Below are positions 24,185 to 33,750 of a stretch of 64,000 bases of DNA, in pieces; position 1 is the stretch's first letter, and every line of letters begins with the position of its first letter. The position numbers were made by a program, and so were the translations under genes. The notes under the pieces are model-generated. The model did no database searches. It worked only from the letters and a program-made list of their open reading frames with translations, and was not told the origin of the DNA. Origin of the DNA: Bisbaumannia sp015645095 (GTDB lineage Bacteria; Pseudomonadota; Gammaproteobacteria; Pseudomonadales; Halomonadaceae); the NCBI GenBank assembly GCA_036871055.1, contig CP141893.1, positions 992,001 to 1,056,000 on the forward strand, given 5' to 3'.

Positions 24185-26446
24185 ATGCTCGACGTCCTTC
24201 GCCGCATCGTTCAGGAGGTCAACGGGGCCCGCAGCCTGGAGGCGGCCCTGTCGACCATGGTGCGCCGTATCCGCAAGGCGATGCGTACCGATGTGTGCTC
24301 CTTCTACCTCTATGATGCGGAGCAGGAGTGCCTGGTGCTGATGGAGACCATCGGCCTGCGCACCCAGGCGGTGGGCCATGTGGCGCTGCGTCTGGGAGAG
24401 GGGTTGGTGGGGCTGGTCGGCCAGCGCGAGGAGCCTCTCAACCTGGAGGACGCGCCGGCCCACCCCGCCTATCGCTACTTCGAGGAGACCGGCGAGGAGC
24501 GTTTCTCCAGCTTCCTCGGCGTGCCCATCATTCACCAGCGCCGCATGCTCGGCGTGCTGGTGGTGCAGCAGCAGGACAAGCGTCGCTATGACGAGGGCGA
24601 CGAGGCCTTCCTGGTCACCATGGCCGCCCAACTGGCCGGGGTGTTGGCCCATGCCCTGGTCACCGGCACCCTGAGTCGTCCCGCCCGGGCCGACGGCCAG
24701 GCGGTCTTCACCGGGGTGGCCGCCTCCCCGGGGATGGCCATCGGCGAGGCTCGGGTGATCATGCCCCCCGCCGACCTGGACAGCGTCCCCGACCTGATTC
24801 CCACCGATACCGAGTACGAGATCAAGCGCCTGCAGGACGCCATCTACCGGGTGCGCGACGAGATTCGCGCCACCGGCGAGCGCCTGGCCAGCCGCATCAG
24901 CGCCCAGGAGCTGGCGCTGTTCGAGGTCTACCAGCAGATGCTCAGCGACGCCGCCCTGGGCCAGGAGGTGGTCAAGCGCATTCGCGAGGGGCAGTGGGCC
25001 CCGGGGGCCCTGGCGGACGTGGTGCGCCGCCATGTGCAGTACCTGGAGCGGGTCGATGACGATTACCTGCGCGAGCGGGCCGCCGACGTGCGTGACCTGG
25101 GGCGCCGGGTCCTGGCCCACCTGCAGGAGGAGAGCCCCCAGACCCCGGACTCCTACCCCGCCCGGACCATCCTGGTGGGCGACGAGATCAGCGTGGCGAG
25201 CCTCGGGGAGGTGCCTCGGGAGAAGCTCGCCGGCCTGGTGGCGGTGCGCGGCTCGAGCACCTCCCATGTGGCGATCCTGGCGCGGGCCATGGGAATTCCC
25301 ACCGTGCTGGGCATGGTCGATCTGCCGCTGCCGCGGCTCAATGGCAGCCCGGTGGTGCTGGACGGTCACCGCGGTCGGCTGATCGTGCGCCCCGGCAGCG
25401 AGATGCGCAGCCACTATCAGACCCTGATCGACGAGGAGCTGGCCCTGGCCGAGGTGCTGGAGCACGAGCAGGACCTGCCCAGCGAGACCCCGGATGGCCA
25501 CGTCATGCCGCTAATGGTCAATACCGGCCTGGCGGTGGATGCGGTGGCCTCCCTCAAGCCGCGTATCAGCGGGGTGGGCCTCTATCGCACCGAAGTGCCC
25601 TTTATGATCACCGAGCGCTTCCCCGGCGAGCAGGAGCAGACCCGCCTCTATCGCGAGCAACTGGAGAGCTTCGCGCCCCTGCCGGTGGTGATGCGCACCC
25701 TGGATATCGGTGGCGACAAGGACCTGCCCTATTTTCCCATCGAGGAGGCCAACCCCTTCCTCGGCTGGCGGGGCATTCGTGTGACCCTGGACCACCCGGA
25801 AGTGCTGATGGTGCAGCTGCGGGCCATGCTGCGCGCCTCCCAGGGCCTCGATAACCTGCAGATCCTGCTGCCGATGATCACCAATGTGGACGAGGTGGAC
25901 GATGCCCTGCGGCTGCTCGATCGGGCCCGGGACGAGCTGGCCGAGGAGGGCGTGGTGGTGCCGCGCCCACGGGTCGGGGTGATGATCGAGGTGCCGGCGA
26001 CCCTCTATCAACTGGAGGCCCTGGCCCAGCGGGTCGATTTCTTCTCGGTGGGCAGCAACGACCTGACCCAGTACCTGCTGGCGGTGGATCGCAACAACCC
26101 TCGGGTCGCGGATCTCTATGATGCCTGCCATCCGGCAGTGCTGGCGGCCCTGGCGCGGCTGGCCGATGAGGCGGCGGCGCTGAACATGCCCACCTCGGTA
26201 TGCGGTGAGCTGGCCGGCGACCCGGCCGGTGCTCTGCTGCTGATGGGCATGGGCTTCGTGGCGCTGTCCATGAATGCCCCCAGCCTGCCCCGGGTGCGGG
26301 CGGCCATCCGTCGTGTCTCCATGAAGGATGCCCAGGCCCTGGTGGCCGAGACCCTGACGCTGTCCAGCCCCGCCGAGGTGCGTAGCCTGCTCAACCAGCG
26401 CCTCGAAACCTGGCAGTTGACCCATCTGCTGCCCCCCAAGGATTGA
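24185..26446 (+). CDS. ptsP: Phosphoenolpyruvate-protein phosphotransferase PtsP (EI-Ntr)
   Basis: First enzyme of the nitrogen phosphotransferase system; phosphorylates NPr from PEP. An N-terminal GAF domain (about residues 15-160) precedes the EI module: PEP-utilising N-domain, the active-site His in GSSTSHVAILARAMGIPTVLG, and the TIM-barrel C-domain with LYRTEVPFM, MRTLDIGGDKDLPYF and FFSVGSNDLTQYLLAVDRNN. 753 residues, normal. NPr and EIIA-Ntr are not in this window. It converges on the NRDE gene. Confidence 0.96.
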   Translation: MLDVLRRIVQEVNGARSLEAALSTMVRRIRKAMRTDVCSFYLYDAEQECLVLMETIGLRTQAVGHVALRLGEGLVGLVGQREEPLNLEDAPAHPAYRYFEETGEERFSSFLGVPIIHQRRMLGVLVVQQQDKRRYDEGDEAFLVTMAAQLAGVLAHALVTGTLSRPARADGQAVFTGVAASPGMAIGEARVIMPPADLDSVPDLIPTDTEYEIKRLQDAIYRVRDEIRATGERLASRISAQELALFEVYQQMLSDAALGQEVVKRIREGQWAPGALADVVRRHVQYLERVDDDYLRERAADVRDLGRRVLAHLQEESPQTPDSYPARTILVGDEISVASLGEVPREKLAGLVAVRGSSTSHVAILARAMGIPTVLGMVDLPLPRLNGSPVVLDGHRGRLIVRPGSEMRSHYQTLIDEELALAEVLEHEQDLPSETPDGHVMPLMVNTGLAVDAVASLKPRISGVGLYRTEVPFMITERFPGEQEQTRLYREQLESFAPLPVVMRTLDIGGDKDLPYFPIEEANPFLGWRGIRVTLDHPEVLMVQLRAMLRASQGLDNLQILLPMITNVDEVDDALRLLDRARDELAEEGVVVPRPRVGVMIEVPATLYQLEALAQRVDFFSVGSNDLTQYLLAVDRNNPRVADLYDACHPAVLAALARLADEAAALNMPTSVCGELAGDPAGALLLMGMGFVALSMNAPSLPRVRAAIRRVSMKDAQALVAETLTLSSPAEVRSLLNQRLETWQLTHLLPPKD

Positions 26447-26482
26447 CCTCAAGTCCCGGGTGCGACGGCCGATACTCCTGAG

Positions 26483-27256
26483 TCAGGTGGCCAGCTGCAG
26501 GTCACGACGGCTCTCTCCCTCTGCCCGCCCGCCGGGCCCGAAGCGCCGCTCGGCGATTTCCATGCCACCGTCACGGTGCCAGCGCAGCCAGGTGGTGGCG
26601 CGGGTGCCGTAGGTCTCGCCGCGAATAAAGGCGGCGGAGAGGCGGCGTTCCAGCTCGCGACCGACGCCGGTATCGGGCAGCCGGGCATCGTCATATTCCC
26701 GGGGGGTGCCCATGGCGGCGAGGGCGCCGTCGGGCCAGGTGCCGGCGTCGAGGCTCTCGGCCAGCCCCTGTCGGGTCGCCAGCAGCTTGGGCCAGGGGGT
26801 GTCGAGGTCGGCATTGGAGAGACCGTGCAGGCCGGGGGTGACGCGCCTCAGGGTCAGCGCATGGCGGCTGCGGTGCAGGTGCCAGAGGCGCCGCCCCTCC
26901 GCCACCAGCAGGTTGAAGCCGGCATAGCGCCAGGCCTCGCCGGCGGCCAGCCGCCCCAGCCAGGCTTCCGGGTCGTCGCAGGTCAGGGCCTGGTGGACCA
27001 GTTCGCCACGGCTCGGCGCCCGCTGGGGAACCACCAGGGCCGGGTCGCGCACATTGGTCACCGTGGCCAGGCGGCCGCGGCGGTGCAGGGCCAACCAGGA
27101 GCCGCCGGCCCGAAGGTCGCGGCCGCCGATAACCTGCGGGGCGTCGGGCCAGTCGGCCAGGGGCGCGCTGGGGCGGTCATGAAATTCGTCCCGGTTGGCC
27201 ACCAGGTGCAGCCAGTGGGGGGCATCGGGATGATGGGCGAGGGCGATTAGGCACAT
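26483..27256 (-). CDS. NRDE (TANGO2-like) family protein
   Basis: The N-terminal Cys (MCLIALAHH) and the motif VANRDEFHDRPSAPLADW define the NRDE/TANGO2 family. Function in bacteria is unsettled; an Ntn-hydrolase-like fold with an N-terminal nucleophile Cys has been proposed, and roles in haem trafficking have been reported for the family. The protein also shows GGRDLRAGGSWLAL and the conserved GLSNADLDTPWPK. 257 residues, cytosolic, no signal peptide. ATG 27256. Confidence 0.88.
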   Translation of the reverse strand: MCLIALAHHPDAPHWLHLVANRDEFHDRPSAPLADWPDAPQVIGGRDLRAGGSWLALHRRGRLATVTNVRDPALVVPQRAPSRGELVHQALTCDDPEAWLGRLAAGEAWRYAGFNLLVAEGRRLWHLHRSRHALTLRRVTPGLHGLSNADLDTPWPKLLATRQGLAESLDAGTWPDGALAAMGTPREYDDARLPDTGVGRELERRLSAAFIRGETYGTRATTWLRWHRDGGMEIAERRFGPGGRAEGESRRDLQLAT

Positions 27257-27382
27257 GCTTGCTACCTTATCCTCGGAGGCGATGGCGGGGAAGTCATGGT
27301 CGCAGGGATCCCGGCGCGACCATGACAGGCCGTGGCCTGGGCAGTAAACTCACTTCATCGGTGAATGACGACAGGGGTAGGG

Positions 27383-28739
27383 ATGCGACTCGATTCTGGC
27401 AAGGGAGTGCTCTGGAAGCGACTGGTCTGGCCGGCGCTCTGGCCCTGCCTGGCGGCCGAGGCGGGGCTCGTCCTGTTATGCCTGCTGGCCTGGCTGATGG
27501 TCTGGCGGGCCGAGGGGGGGGCTCGGCCTGCTGATGCTGACGGTGGGGGCCCTGCTGCTGGGCTCCGCCCTGGTCCTGGTGACCTTCCTGCTGCTCTTCC
27601 AGCGGCGCCTGCATCAATGGGAGCTGGGCTTCGAGGCGCCTTGCGATCAGCTCGAGCACCTGCTGCGGAACGTCTATAGCTCGCTGCCGTCGCGGCTGAA
27701 GAATCAGCGCCTGCTACCGGCACGAGACCCCGACGAGGGCATCGAATCGCGCCTGCATGGCCTTCTCGACACCCAGCAACGCCTGCTGGAGCGCCTCTCT
27801 CAGCGGCCGCAACTCGAGGCCATGCTGGAGTCCCTGGCCCACCCCGCCTTCCTTGCCCATGAGGGTACCCTGCTGGAGGTCAACCGCCCCCTGGAGCAGC
27901 TGCTCGGGCGCCCCCGGAGCGCCCTGGAGGGGCTGGAGCTGGGCTATGTGCTGCGTCATGCGGAAGGCGCCGAAACGGACTTGAGGGTGCGTCTGCCCCT
28001 GGCCAAGGAGGGGTGGCGCGAGTTTCGCCTGATCCGTCTGGAGGATGGCCAGGGGTTCAGCCTGGGGCTGCTGGAAGACCTGGATGAACAACGCCACAGC
28101 CTGGCCCAACTGACTCAGGCCCGGGATCGCGCCCGCCAGGAGGCCAGCCTGCAGGCGGGCTACCTCCAGCAGCTACAGCAGGAGCTGGTGCCGCTACTGG
28201 AGACGCTGGAGAACTACCGAGGCGAGATGGGCGAGGAGGGGAGTGCCCTCGAATCGCGGCTGCAGGGCCTCTCCGACCTCCTGGCCAGCCTGGTGGATGG
28301 CAGCCTGCCGCCCCCCGAAGCGACCCCGTCGCCGGTGGAGCCTCGCCCCCAGGTACTGATCGTCGATGACGGACCGGTCAATGTGATGCTGGCCCGCCAG
28401 GTGCTGGAGGGCGAGGGGCTGAGGGTGGTGACCGCCAGCGGCGGTGAGGAAGCCCTGGCGCTGCAGCGTGAGCAGCGCTTCGACTTGGTGTTGATGGATA
28501 TCTATATGCCGGCCCCCGATGGCCTGGAGTCGAGTCGTCGCTGGCGCGAGCATGAGGCGCGGCGTGGCGAGCCGCCCAGCGTGCTGGTGGCGTTGACCGC
28601 CAATGCCAGCGAGGCGGATCGCCAGGGCTTCCGGGAAGCCGGCATGGACGATTATCTGGCCAAGCCCTACCGCCCCCACAGCCTGATCGAGCTGGTCCGC
28701 CGCTGGTTGCCGGCCAGCGTCCGCGAGCAGGGCTCGTGA
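27383..28739 (+). pseudogene. Membrane-anchored response-regulator-like protein, frame broken at a G8 tract
   Basis: Two frames join to make one plausible protein. Frame one starts at ATG 27383 and encodes a transmembrane segment (CLAAEAGLVLLCLLAWLMVW) up to EGG. Frame two continues as LGLLMLTVGALLLGSALVLVTFLLLF, a second membrane helix, then a PAS-like region, a Gln/Glu-rich coiled coil, and a C-terminal receiver domain with phosphoacceptor Asp in FDLVLMDIYMP and conserved Lys in DDYLAKPY. The frames meet at eight G (27514-27521); seven would restore one open frame. If not intact, the downstream frame from ATG 27534 (401 codons) could still be made. No histidine-kinase or output domain is present. 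Confidence 0.75.
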
Positions 28740-28892
28740 TCCTGACCGAGGCGGCTTCGGTCCGCCGCTCCGAACGGGGCCGGGGAACGATCCGCCGCCT
28801 CGGGAATCAATAGGCGTCGCTTGCCGGCGGCACCCTTGGGTATCCTCGTCACCGACAACGCCTTCTCTCCTCGATCTGCCATAGGATGTTGC

Positions 28893-29672
28893 ATGCTGAA
28901 CTATCCCGCCATCGATCCGGTGGCCATCTCCCTGGGCCCTCTGGCCATCCACTGGTATGGGCTGATGTATGTGGTCGGCTTCGTGGCCGCCTGGTGGCTG
29001 GGCTGTCGCCGCGCTTCCCGTCTGGGCCTGACGCGGGACGATATCGGTGACCTGCTCTTCTACGCCGCCCTGGGCGTGGTGCTCGGGGGGCGCCTGGGCT
29101 ATGCGCTCTTCTATGGCATGGACCGGTGGCTGGAGAATCCGCTGTGGATCGTTCAGGTGTGGGACGGCGGCATGAGCTTCCACGGGGGGCTGATCGGCGT
29201 CCTGCTGGCGGCCTGGTTGTTCGCCCGCAAGAAAGGGCTCGCCTTCTTTACCCTGACCGACTTTATCGCTCCCCTGGTGCCCATCGGCCTGGGCGCCGGA
29301 CGCATCGGCAACTTTATCAATGGCGAGCTGCCCGGCCGGGTCACGTCCCTGCCCTGGGGCATGCCCTTTCCCGGCATGGGGCCCGAGCCACGCCATCCCT
29401 CGGCCCTCTATGAGGCGCTGCTGGAGGGCCTGGTGCTGTTCGTGGTGCTGTGGTGGGTCTCCGCCCAACCCCGCGCCCGCGGGCTGATCTCGGGGCTCTT
29501 CCTCGCCCTCTATGGCCTCTTCCGCTTTAGCGTAGAGTTCGTGCGCCTGCCGGATGCGCATATCGGCTTTATCGCCTTCGGCTGGGTCACCATGGGCATG
29601 CTGCTGACGCTGCCGATGATCCTTGCCGGCGCGGCGCTGATGCTCTGGTCGCGGCGCCAGCCCACGCCCTGA
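28893..29672 (+). CDS. lgt: Prolipoprotein diacylglyceryl transferase Lgt
   Basis: Inner-membrane enzyme that transfers diacylglycerol from phosphatidylglycerol to the lipobox Cys. Diagnostic segments are IHWYGLMYVVGFVAAWW, GVVLGGRLGYALFYG, WDGGMSFHGGLIG and the Lgt signature GAGRIGNFINGE. Seven membrane helices fit. ATG 28893 follows AGGA by seven bases. 259 residues. Just upstream of thyA-folA, the usual order. Confidence 0.96.
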   Translation: MLNYPAIDPVAISLGPLAIHWYGLMYVVGFVAAWWLGCRRASRLGLTRDDIGDLLFYAALGVVLGGRLGYALFYGMDRWLENPLWIVQVWDGGMSFHGGLIGVLLAAWLFARKKGLAFFTLTDFIAPLVPIGLGAGRIGNFINGELPGRVTSLPWGMPFPGMGPEPRHPSALYEALLEGLVLFVVLWWVSAQPRARGLISGLFLALYGLFRFSVEFVRLPDAHIGFIAFGWVTMGMLLTLPMILAGAALMLWSRRQPTP

Positions 29673-29686
29673 CCCCCTTTCAGGGG

Positions 29687-29714
29687 AGCTGGAAGCCGGA
29701 AGCTTGAAGCTGGA
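29687..29714. repeat. Heptanucleotide repeat after lgt
   Basis: Four imperfect 7-bp units (AGCTGGA, AGCCGGA, AGCTTGA, AGCTGGA) in noncoding sequence between lgt and thyA. Confidence 0.85.
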
Positions 29715-29877
29715 AGAAAACCCGGTGGCGTAAGGGCAGGGCGTCGAGCGATTTAGCCGACATGCCGACACCTCGAGAGCCTCCCTCCCCATGCGCCCCA
29801 AGCCAGGGAGGCATCTCCCAACGCTTCTCCAGCGTGTGTAGAATAGCGTCCACCACTTCTTGACCGTCGGAATCGCC

Positions 29878-30708
29878 GTGACCCCCGAGACCGCTTCGCA
29901 AGCCGCTGCCCTGGAGCAGCCCTACCTCGATCTGATGCGCCAGGTGCTCGACCAGGGCGTGGAGAAGCACGACCGTACCGGTGTCGGCACCCGTTCCCTG
30001 TTCGGCCACCAGATGCGTTTCGACCTGTCCCGCGGCTTCCCCCTGCTGACCACCAAGAAGCTCCACCTGCGCTCGATCATCCATGAGCTGTTGTGGTTCT
30101 TGGCCGGCGACACCAATATCGCCTACCTCAAGGAGCATGGGGTGCGCATCTGGGACGAGTGGGCGGATGCCAACGGCGAGCTGGGGCCGGTCTATGGCTA
30201 CCAGTGGCGCAGCTGGCCCGACCCCCAGGGCGGCTCGGTGGACCAGATCGCCAGGGTCGTCGAACAGATTCGCCATAACCCCGACTCCCGACGGCTGATC
30301 GTCTCTGCCTGGAACCCGGCCCAGGTGGACGAGATGGCGCTGCCCCCCTGTCACGCCCTCTTCCAGTTCTACGTGGCCGAGGGGCGTCTCTCCTGTCAGC
30401 TCTATCAGCGCAGCGCCGATATCTTCCTGGGGGTCCCCTTCAATATCGCCAGTTACGCGCTACTGACCCAGATGGTGGCTCAGGTGTGTGGCCTGAAGCC
30501 GGGGGAGTTCATTCATACCCTGGGGGATGCCCACCTCTACCTGAACCATCTGGAGCAGGCCGAGCTGCAGCTGACCCGTGAGCCGCTGGCGGCGCCGCGG
30601 CTCTGGCTCAACCCCGAGGTCGAGGAACTCTTCGATTTCCGCTTCGAGGACATTCGCATCGAGGGCTACGAGGCCCACCCCCATATCAAGGCGGAGGTGG
30701 CGGTATGA
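29878..30708 (+). CDS. thyA: Thymidylate synthase ThyA
   Basis: Makes dTMP from dUMP with methylene-tetrahydrofolate. The catalytic Cys is in LPPCHALFQFYV, with the dUMP-binding RRLIVSAWNP and QLYQRSADIFLGVPFNIASYALL motifs. GTG 29878 is preferred over TTG 29860; it leaves an N-terminal extension of about 15 residues compared with E. coli ThyA, whose start corresponds to LEQPYLDLMRQVL. 276 residues. Overlaps folA by four bases (ATGA), so the dTMP cycle enzymes are translationally coupled. Confidence 0.95.
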   Translation: MTPETASQAAALEQPYLDLMRQVLDQGVEKHDRTGVGTRSLFGHQMRFDLSRGFPLLTTKKLHLRSIIHELLWFLAGDTNIAYLKEHGVRIWDEWADANGELGPVYGYQWRSWPDPQGGSVDQIARVVEQIRHNPDSRRLIVSAWNPAQVDEMALPPCHALFQFYVAEGRLSCQLYQRSADIFLGVPFNIASYALLTQMVAQVCGLKPGEFIHTLGDAHLYLNHLEQAELQLTREPLAAPRLWLNPEVEELFDFRFEDIRIEGYEAHPHIKAEVAV

Positions 30709-31229
30709 GCCAGGCCGATGCTTTTCAGGTGCCGGTGGCGATGATCGCCGCGCTCTCCCGCAACCGGGTCATCGGCGTGGACAACCAGCTGCCCTGGTAC
30801 CTGCCGGAGGACCTCAAGTTCTTCAAGCGCATGACCCAGGGCAAGCCCCTGGTCATGGGGCGCAAGACCTTCCAGTCCATCGGCAAGCCCTTGCCGGGGC
30901 GCCTCAATATCGTGGTGACCCGGGATGCCGGCTTCGCCCATCCGGGGGTGCGGGTCTGCCACGACCTGGCCGGTGCCCTGGAGCTCGCCGAGCAGCAGGC
31001 GCTGCTGGAAGGTGCCGAGGAGATCATGGTGATGGGGGGCGGCGAGATCTATCGCCAGGCGCTGCCCTTCGCCTCGCGGCTCTACCTTACCGAGGTGGAC
31101 CTGAGGGTAGAGGGCGATGCCCACTTCCCCGAACTGCCCGCGGTGGACTGGGAGGAGGCGCAGCGGGTGGCCGGTACCCCGGTGGAGGGGCAGCCGAGCT
31201 ATGACTTCGTGGCCTATCGGCGCCGTTGA
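30705..31229 (+). CDS. folA: Dihydrofolate reductase FolA
   Basis: Reduces the dihydrofolate produced by ThyA to tetrahydrofolate with NADPH. Seen are MIAALSRNRVIGVDNQLPWYLPEDLKFFK (substrate loop, with the active-site acidic residue in PEDL), VMGRKTFQSIG (NADPH binding) and MVMGGGEIYRQAL. 174 residues, slightly longer than E. coli because of an N-terminal SQADAFQVP stretch. Confidence 0.96.
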   Translation: MSQADAFQVPVAMIAALSRNRVIGVDNQLPWYLPEDLKFFKRMTQGKPLVMGRKTFQSIGKPLPGRLNIVVTRDAGFAHPGVRVCHDLAGALELAEQQALLEGAEEIMVMGGGEIYRQALPFASRLYLTEVDLRVEGDAHFPELPAVDWEEAQRVAGTPVEGQPSYDFVAYRRR

Positions 31230-31299
31230 GCGGAAAGTTGTCACCGCGGCCTGGCTGGCACAGACTTGGCAGAGGCATGACACCGAGGGAGGGGGCGCC

Positions 31300-32274
31300 T
31301 TGAGCAGCGAAGCGAATCGACACTTGCTGGCGGCACTGGAAGGTCAGGTCGAGCGGCGGCTCGATGAACTCGGCGCGGCGCGGCGGCGTATCGCCGAGCT
31401 GGAGGCGCGGCATCGGCGCCTGGAGGCGGAAAACCAGGCCCTGCGCGAGCGCCTCGAGGCCGAGCGGCCCGGCACGGGTGTCCCCCGCAGTCAGGGGCTG
31501 GCGGCGCTGATTGGGCGCCGCCCGCGTCTCCCGGAGCCTAGCGAAAAGAATGAGGCAGCGATGCCGCCGCAGACGGCGCCGGCGGATCGGGAAGTTTCCG
31601 TTTCCCCGGAGCCGCTGTCCTCCCCGGAGCCGCTCTCTTCCGAGGAACCCCTCTCCTCTCAGGAGGCGCTCTCTTCCCCGGAGCCGCGCTCTTCTCAAGA
31701 GTCGCTGGCTTCTCAGGAGTCCCTTCCCTCCCAGGAGTCCCTCCCCATCGAGACGGCGCCATCCCCCCAGGCGCTCTTGACCCAGTGGTATCAACGCTAT
31801 CCCCAGGCCTTCTTCAAGGGCCATACCCGGCCGCTGAAGGTGGGGATCCACGAGGAGCTGATGGCTCGCGAGCCCTGGCCGGAGAAGCTGGTGCGCCGGG
31901 CCCTGGCCTGCTATGTGCATCTGCCTCGCTACCTCAAGGCGGTACGGGCCGAGGCCCAGCGGGTGGGGCTGGATGGCGAGCCCGCCGGGACCGTGACCGA
32001 GGGCGAGGCCCGCTATGCCCATCGCCAGCTCGAGACCTTCCTCAAGGAGAAGCGCAAGGGCGGCAAGGCGGCGGGCAAGGCCGGGAAAGGAAAGGCAGCC
32101 AAGCCGCGCGCGGAGAAGCAAGCATCGTCCCGGGACCGGTCTATGCAAGCGGCGCCGTCGGCGACTGCTCCTCAGACCCCGTCGGCCGAGCCGGAGAGCG
32201 GCAAGGGCGAGACCGATCCCCAGGCGCGCCTGGCCCAGAAGCTGGATGCGCTGCTGGCCAAGCATGGCCGCTAG
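31300..32274 (+). CDS. ProQ/FinO-domain RNA-binding protein with hexapeptide-repeat linker
   Basis: TTG 31300 is chosen because GGGAGGGGGC precedes it directly; it yields 324 residues starting MSSEANRHLLAALE. Residues 1-55 form a coiled coil (RRRIAELEARHRRLEAENQALRERLEAE). A linker with eight tandem S-x-E-x-x-x hexapeptides follows (31603-31746). The ProQ/FinO domain is C-terminal: LTQWYQRYPQAFFKGHTRPLKVGIHEELM...LVRRALACYVHLPRYLKAV. A Lys/Ala-rich basic tail ends the protein. Unlike E. coli ProQ, the RNA-binding domain is not N-terminal. Likely an RNA chaperone of mRNA and sRNA; partners unknown. Confidence 0.85.
   Translation: MSSEANRHLLAALEGQVERRLDELGAARRRIAELEARHRRLEAENQALRERLEAERPGTGVPRSQGLAALIGRRPRLPEPSEKNEAAMPPQTAPADREVSVSPEPLSSPEPLSSEEPLSSQEALSSPEPRSSQESLASQESLPSQESLPIETAPSPQALLTQWYQRYPQAFFKGHTRPLKVGIHEELMAREPWPEKLVRRALACYVHLPRYLKAVRAEAQRVGLDGEPAGTVTEGEARYAHRQLETFLKEKRKGGKAAGKAGKGKAAKPRAEKQASSRDRSMQAAPSATAPQTPSAEPESGKGETDPQARLAQKLDALLAKHGR
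31603..31746 (+). repeat. 18-bp coding tandem repeat, eight units
   Basis: Eight in-frame 18-base units encode SPEPLS, SPEPLS, SEEPLS, SQEALS, SPEPRS, SQESLA, SQESLP and SQESLP inside the ProQ-domain protein. Confidence 0.9.
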
Positions 32275-32640
32275 AGGCACGGTCGCTAGTCTCTCTTCCC
32301 CGGGTGCGACCCAGGGTCGCAGCCCCCTCTAATACAGCGTTGAGCGTCATGGGCTTGTCATGGGCCGCCGGCAGGCTATGATGGGCCGGGTGCGCAGGAT
32401 GACCCCGACGGAGTGACGAAGTTCCGTGATCCGCGAATGAGCGATAGGAAAACAGTGTTTTTTCTTGTTGCGTTCTCTAAATTCCCGGTATAAGGTTTCC
32501 CCTGCGAGCATTGGACTATAACAAGGCTTGCTCAGGTGGCCGCTACGGAAGGCTGGCAAGACTAGCTTAGCCGGGCACCGGGAAAGCCGACTGCATACGC
32601 AGTAACGATCGAAACAGTAAGCTAGTAAGGACATATCGAG
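32275..32640. other. Noncoding region upstream of porin gene
   Basis: A 366-base gap with no supported gene. A stem (TGCGA at 32305, TCGCA at 32317) follows the ProQ gene. TTGTTG (32465-32470) and TATAAG (32489-32494) with 18-base spacing are a candidate porin promoter, which would leave a 5' leader of roughly 140 bases, long enough for sRNA-type control of porin translation. Confidence 0.45.
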
Positions 32641-33696
32641 ATGAAAAAGACTCTGTTAGCGACTGCCATCGCCGGCGCCATGGGCCTCTCCGCTGCCGCC
32701 GCTCAGGCCGCCACCGTTTACGACCAGGACGGCACCCGTCTGGACCTGGGCGGCCGTATCGCCGTCGGCGTCTCCAACACCGACGGTAGCGCCACCAAGG
32801 ATTCCGGTTCCGAGTTCCGCAACATCTACTCTCGTCTGCACCTGTCCGGCTCCAACCAGATCAGCCAGGATCTGCGTGCCTTCGGTTATGTCGAGTGGCG
32901 CTTCACCGGCGACGAGCAGGATACCGACAGCGGCTTCTCCGAAGTGCGCAACAGCTATATCGGTGTCGAGAGCCAGCAGTTCGGTACCGTGATGGCCGGT
33001 AACTTCAACAGCCTCTACAACAGCCGTGTCGTAACCGCCTTCGATTACTATATCGATCGTGGCGCCGAGATGACCGCTGGCGACTTCAACGCCCGCGGCG
33101 ACTCCATCGCCTACCTGACCCCGAACCTGGAAGGCTTCCAGGCCTTCGTGGCGGCCAAGCACTACAGCCAGAACGACAATGACGCTCTGGATGGCAGCAA
33201 GGTCCGCACCCAGGGTGGCGTAAGCTACGAAGTCTCTGGTCTGACCCTGACCGCTGGCTGGGCCGAGCCGTCTCCGGTGACTGATATCGATGCCTTGGTT
33301 CAAGTTGACCTGCTTGACGCAAACGGCGATCCGGTACCTGACCCCGTATTTGTTGAGGGTACCGAGCAGGTTCAGACCAGCAACAAGACCCGTTTCGGCG
33401 GTACCGCTTCCTACGCCTTTAACGATATGGTCAGCGCCCGTATCGGTATCGATAACCAGCGCGACCTGGACACCGAGGTCTATGGCCTGGGTACCACCGT
33501 TAGCCTGGGCGAGCTGACCTTCGCCGCCGACTACTTCCGCGTCGAGACTCCGTCCGGCGAGCGTAACCGCAACGCCTACGCGTTCGGTGCCTACTACCAG
33601 GTCTCCAGCAACATGGACACCTTCGTCGAGATCAACGAAGCTGACCAGCGTGATCAAGACACCTACGTTCTGGCCGGTGCCCGCTACTTCTTCTAA
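32641..33696 (+). CDS. Outer-membrane porin, OmpC/general porin type
   Basis: A signal peptide (MKKTLLATAIAGAMGLSAAAAQA) is followed by a 16-strand-barrel type porin: DLGGRIAVGVS, SRLHLSGSNQISQDLRAFGYVEWRF, GTVMAGNFNSLYN and the C-terminal strand ending in Tyr-Phe-Phe (VLAGARYFF), the terminal aromatic needed for BAM-dependent insertion. 351 residues. The acidic, Asp-rich loops are typical for halophiles. RBS TAAGGA upstream of ATG 32641. It has its own strong terminator. Confidence 0.92.
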   Translation: MKKTLLATAIAGAMGLSAAAAQAATVYDQDGTRLDLGGRIAVGVSNTDGSATKDSGSEFRNIYSRLHLSGSNQISQDLRAFGYVEWRFTGDEQDTDSGFSEVRNSYIGVESQQFGTVMAGNFNSLYNSRVVTAFDYYIDRGAEMTAGDFNARGDSIAYLTPNLEGFQAFVAAKHYSQNDNDALDGSKVRTQGGVSYEVSGLTLTAGWAEPSPVTDIDALVQVDLLDANGDPVPDPVFVEGTEQVQTSNKTRFGGTASYAFNDMVSARIGIDNQRDLDTEVYGLGTTVSLGELTFAADYFRVETPSGERNRNAYAFGAYYQVSSNMDTFVEINEADQRDQDTYVLAGARYFF

Positions 33697-33722
33697 GAAG
33701 TCGCCTACCGCTAGACCGACAG

Positions 33723-33750
33723 AAGCCGGCCCCTCGGGGCCGGCTTTTTT
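33723..33750 (+). terminator. Terminator of porin gene
   Basis: An 11-bp stem (AAGCCGGCCCC with GGGGCCGGCTT) followed directly by six T: a canonical intrinsic terminator. Confidence 0.93.
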
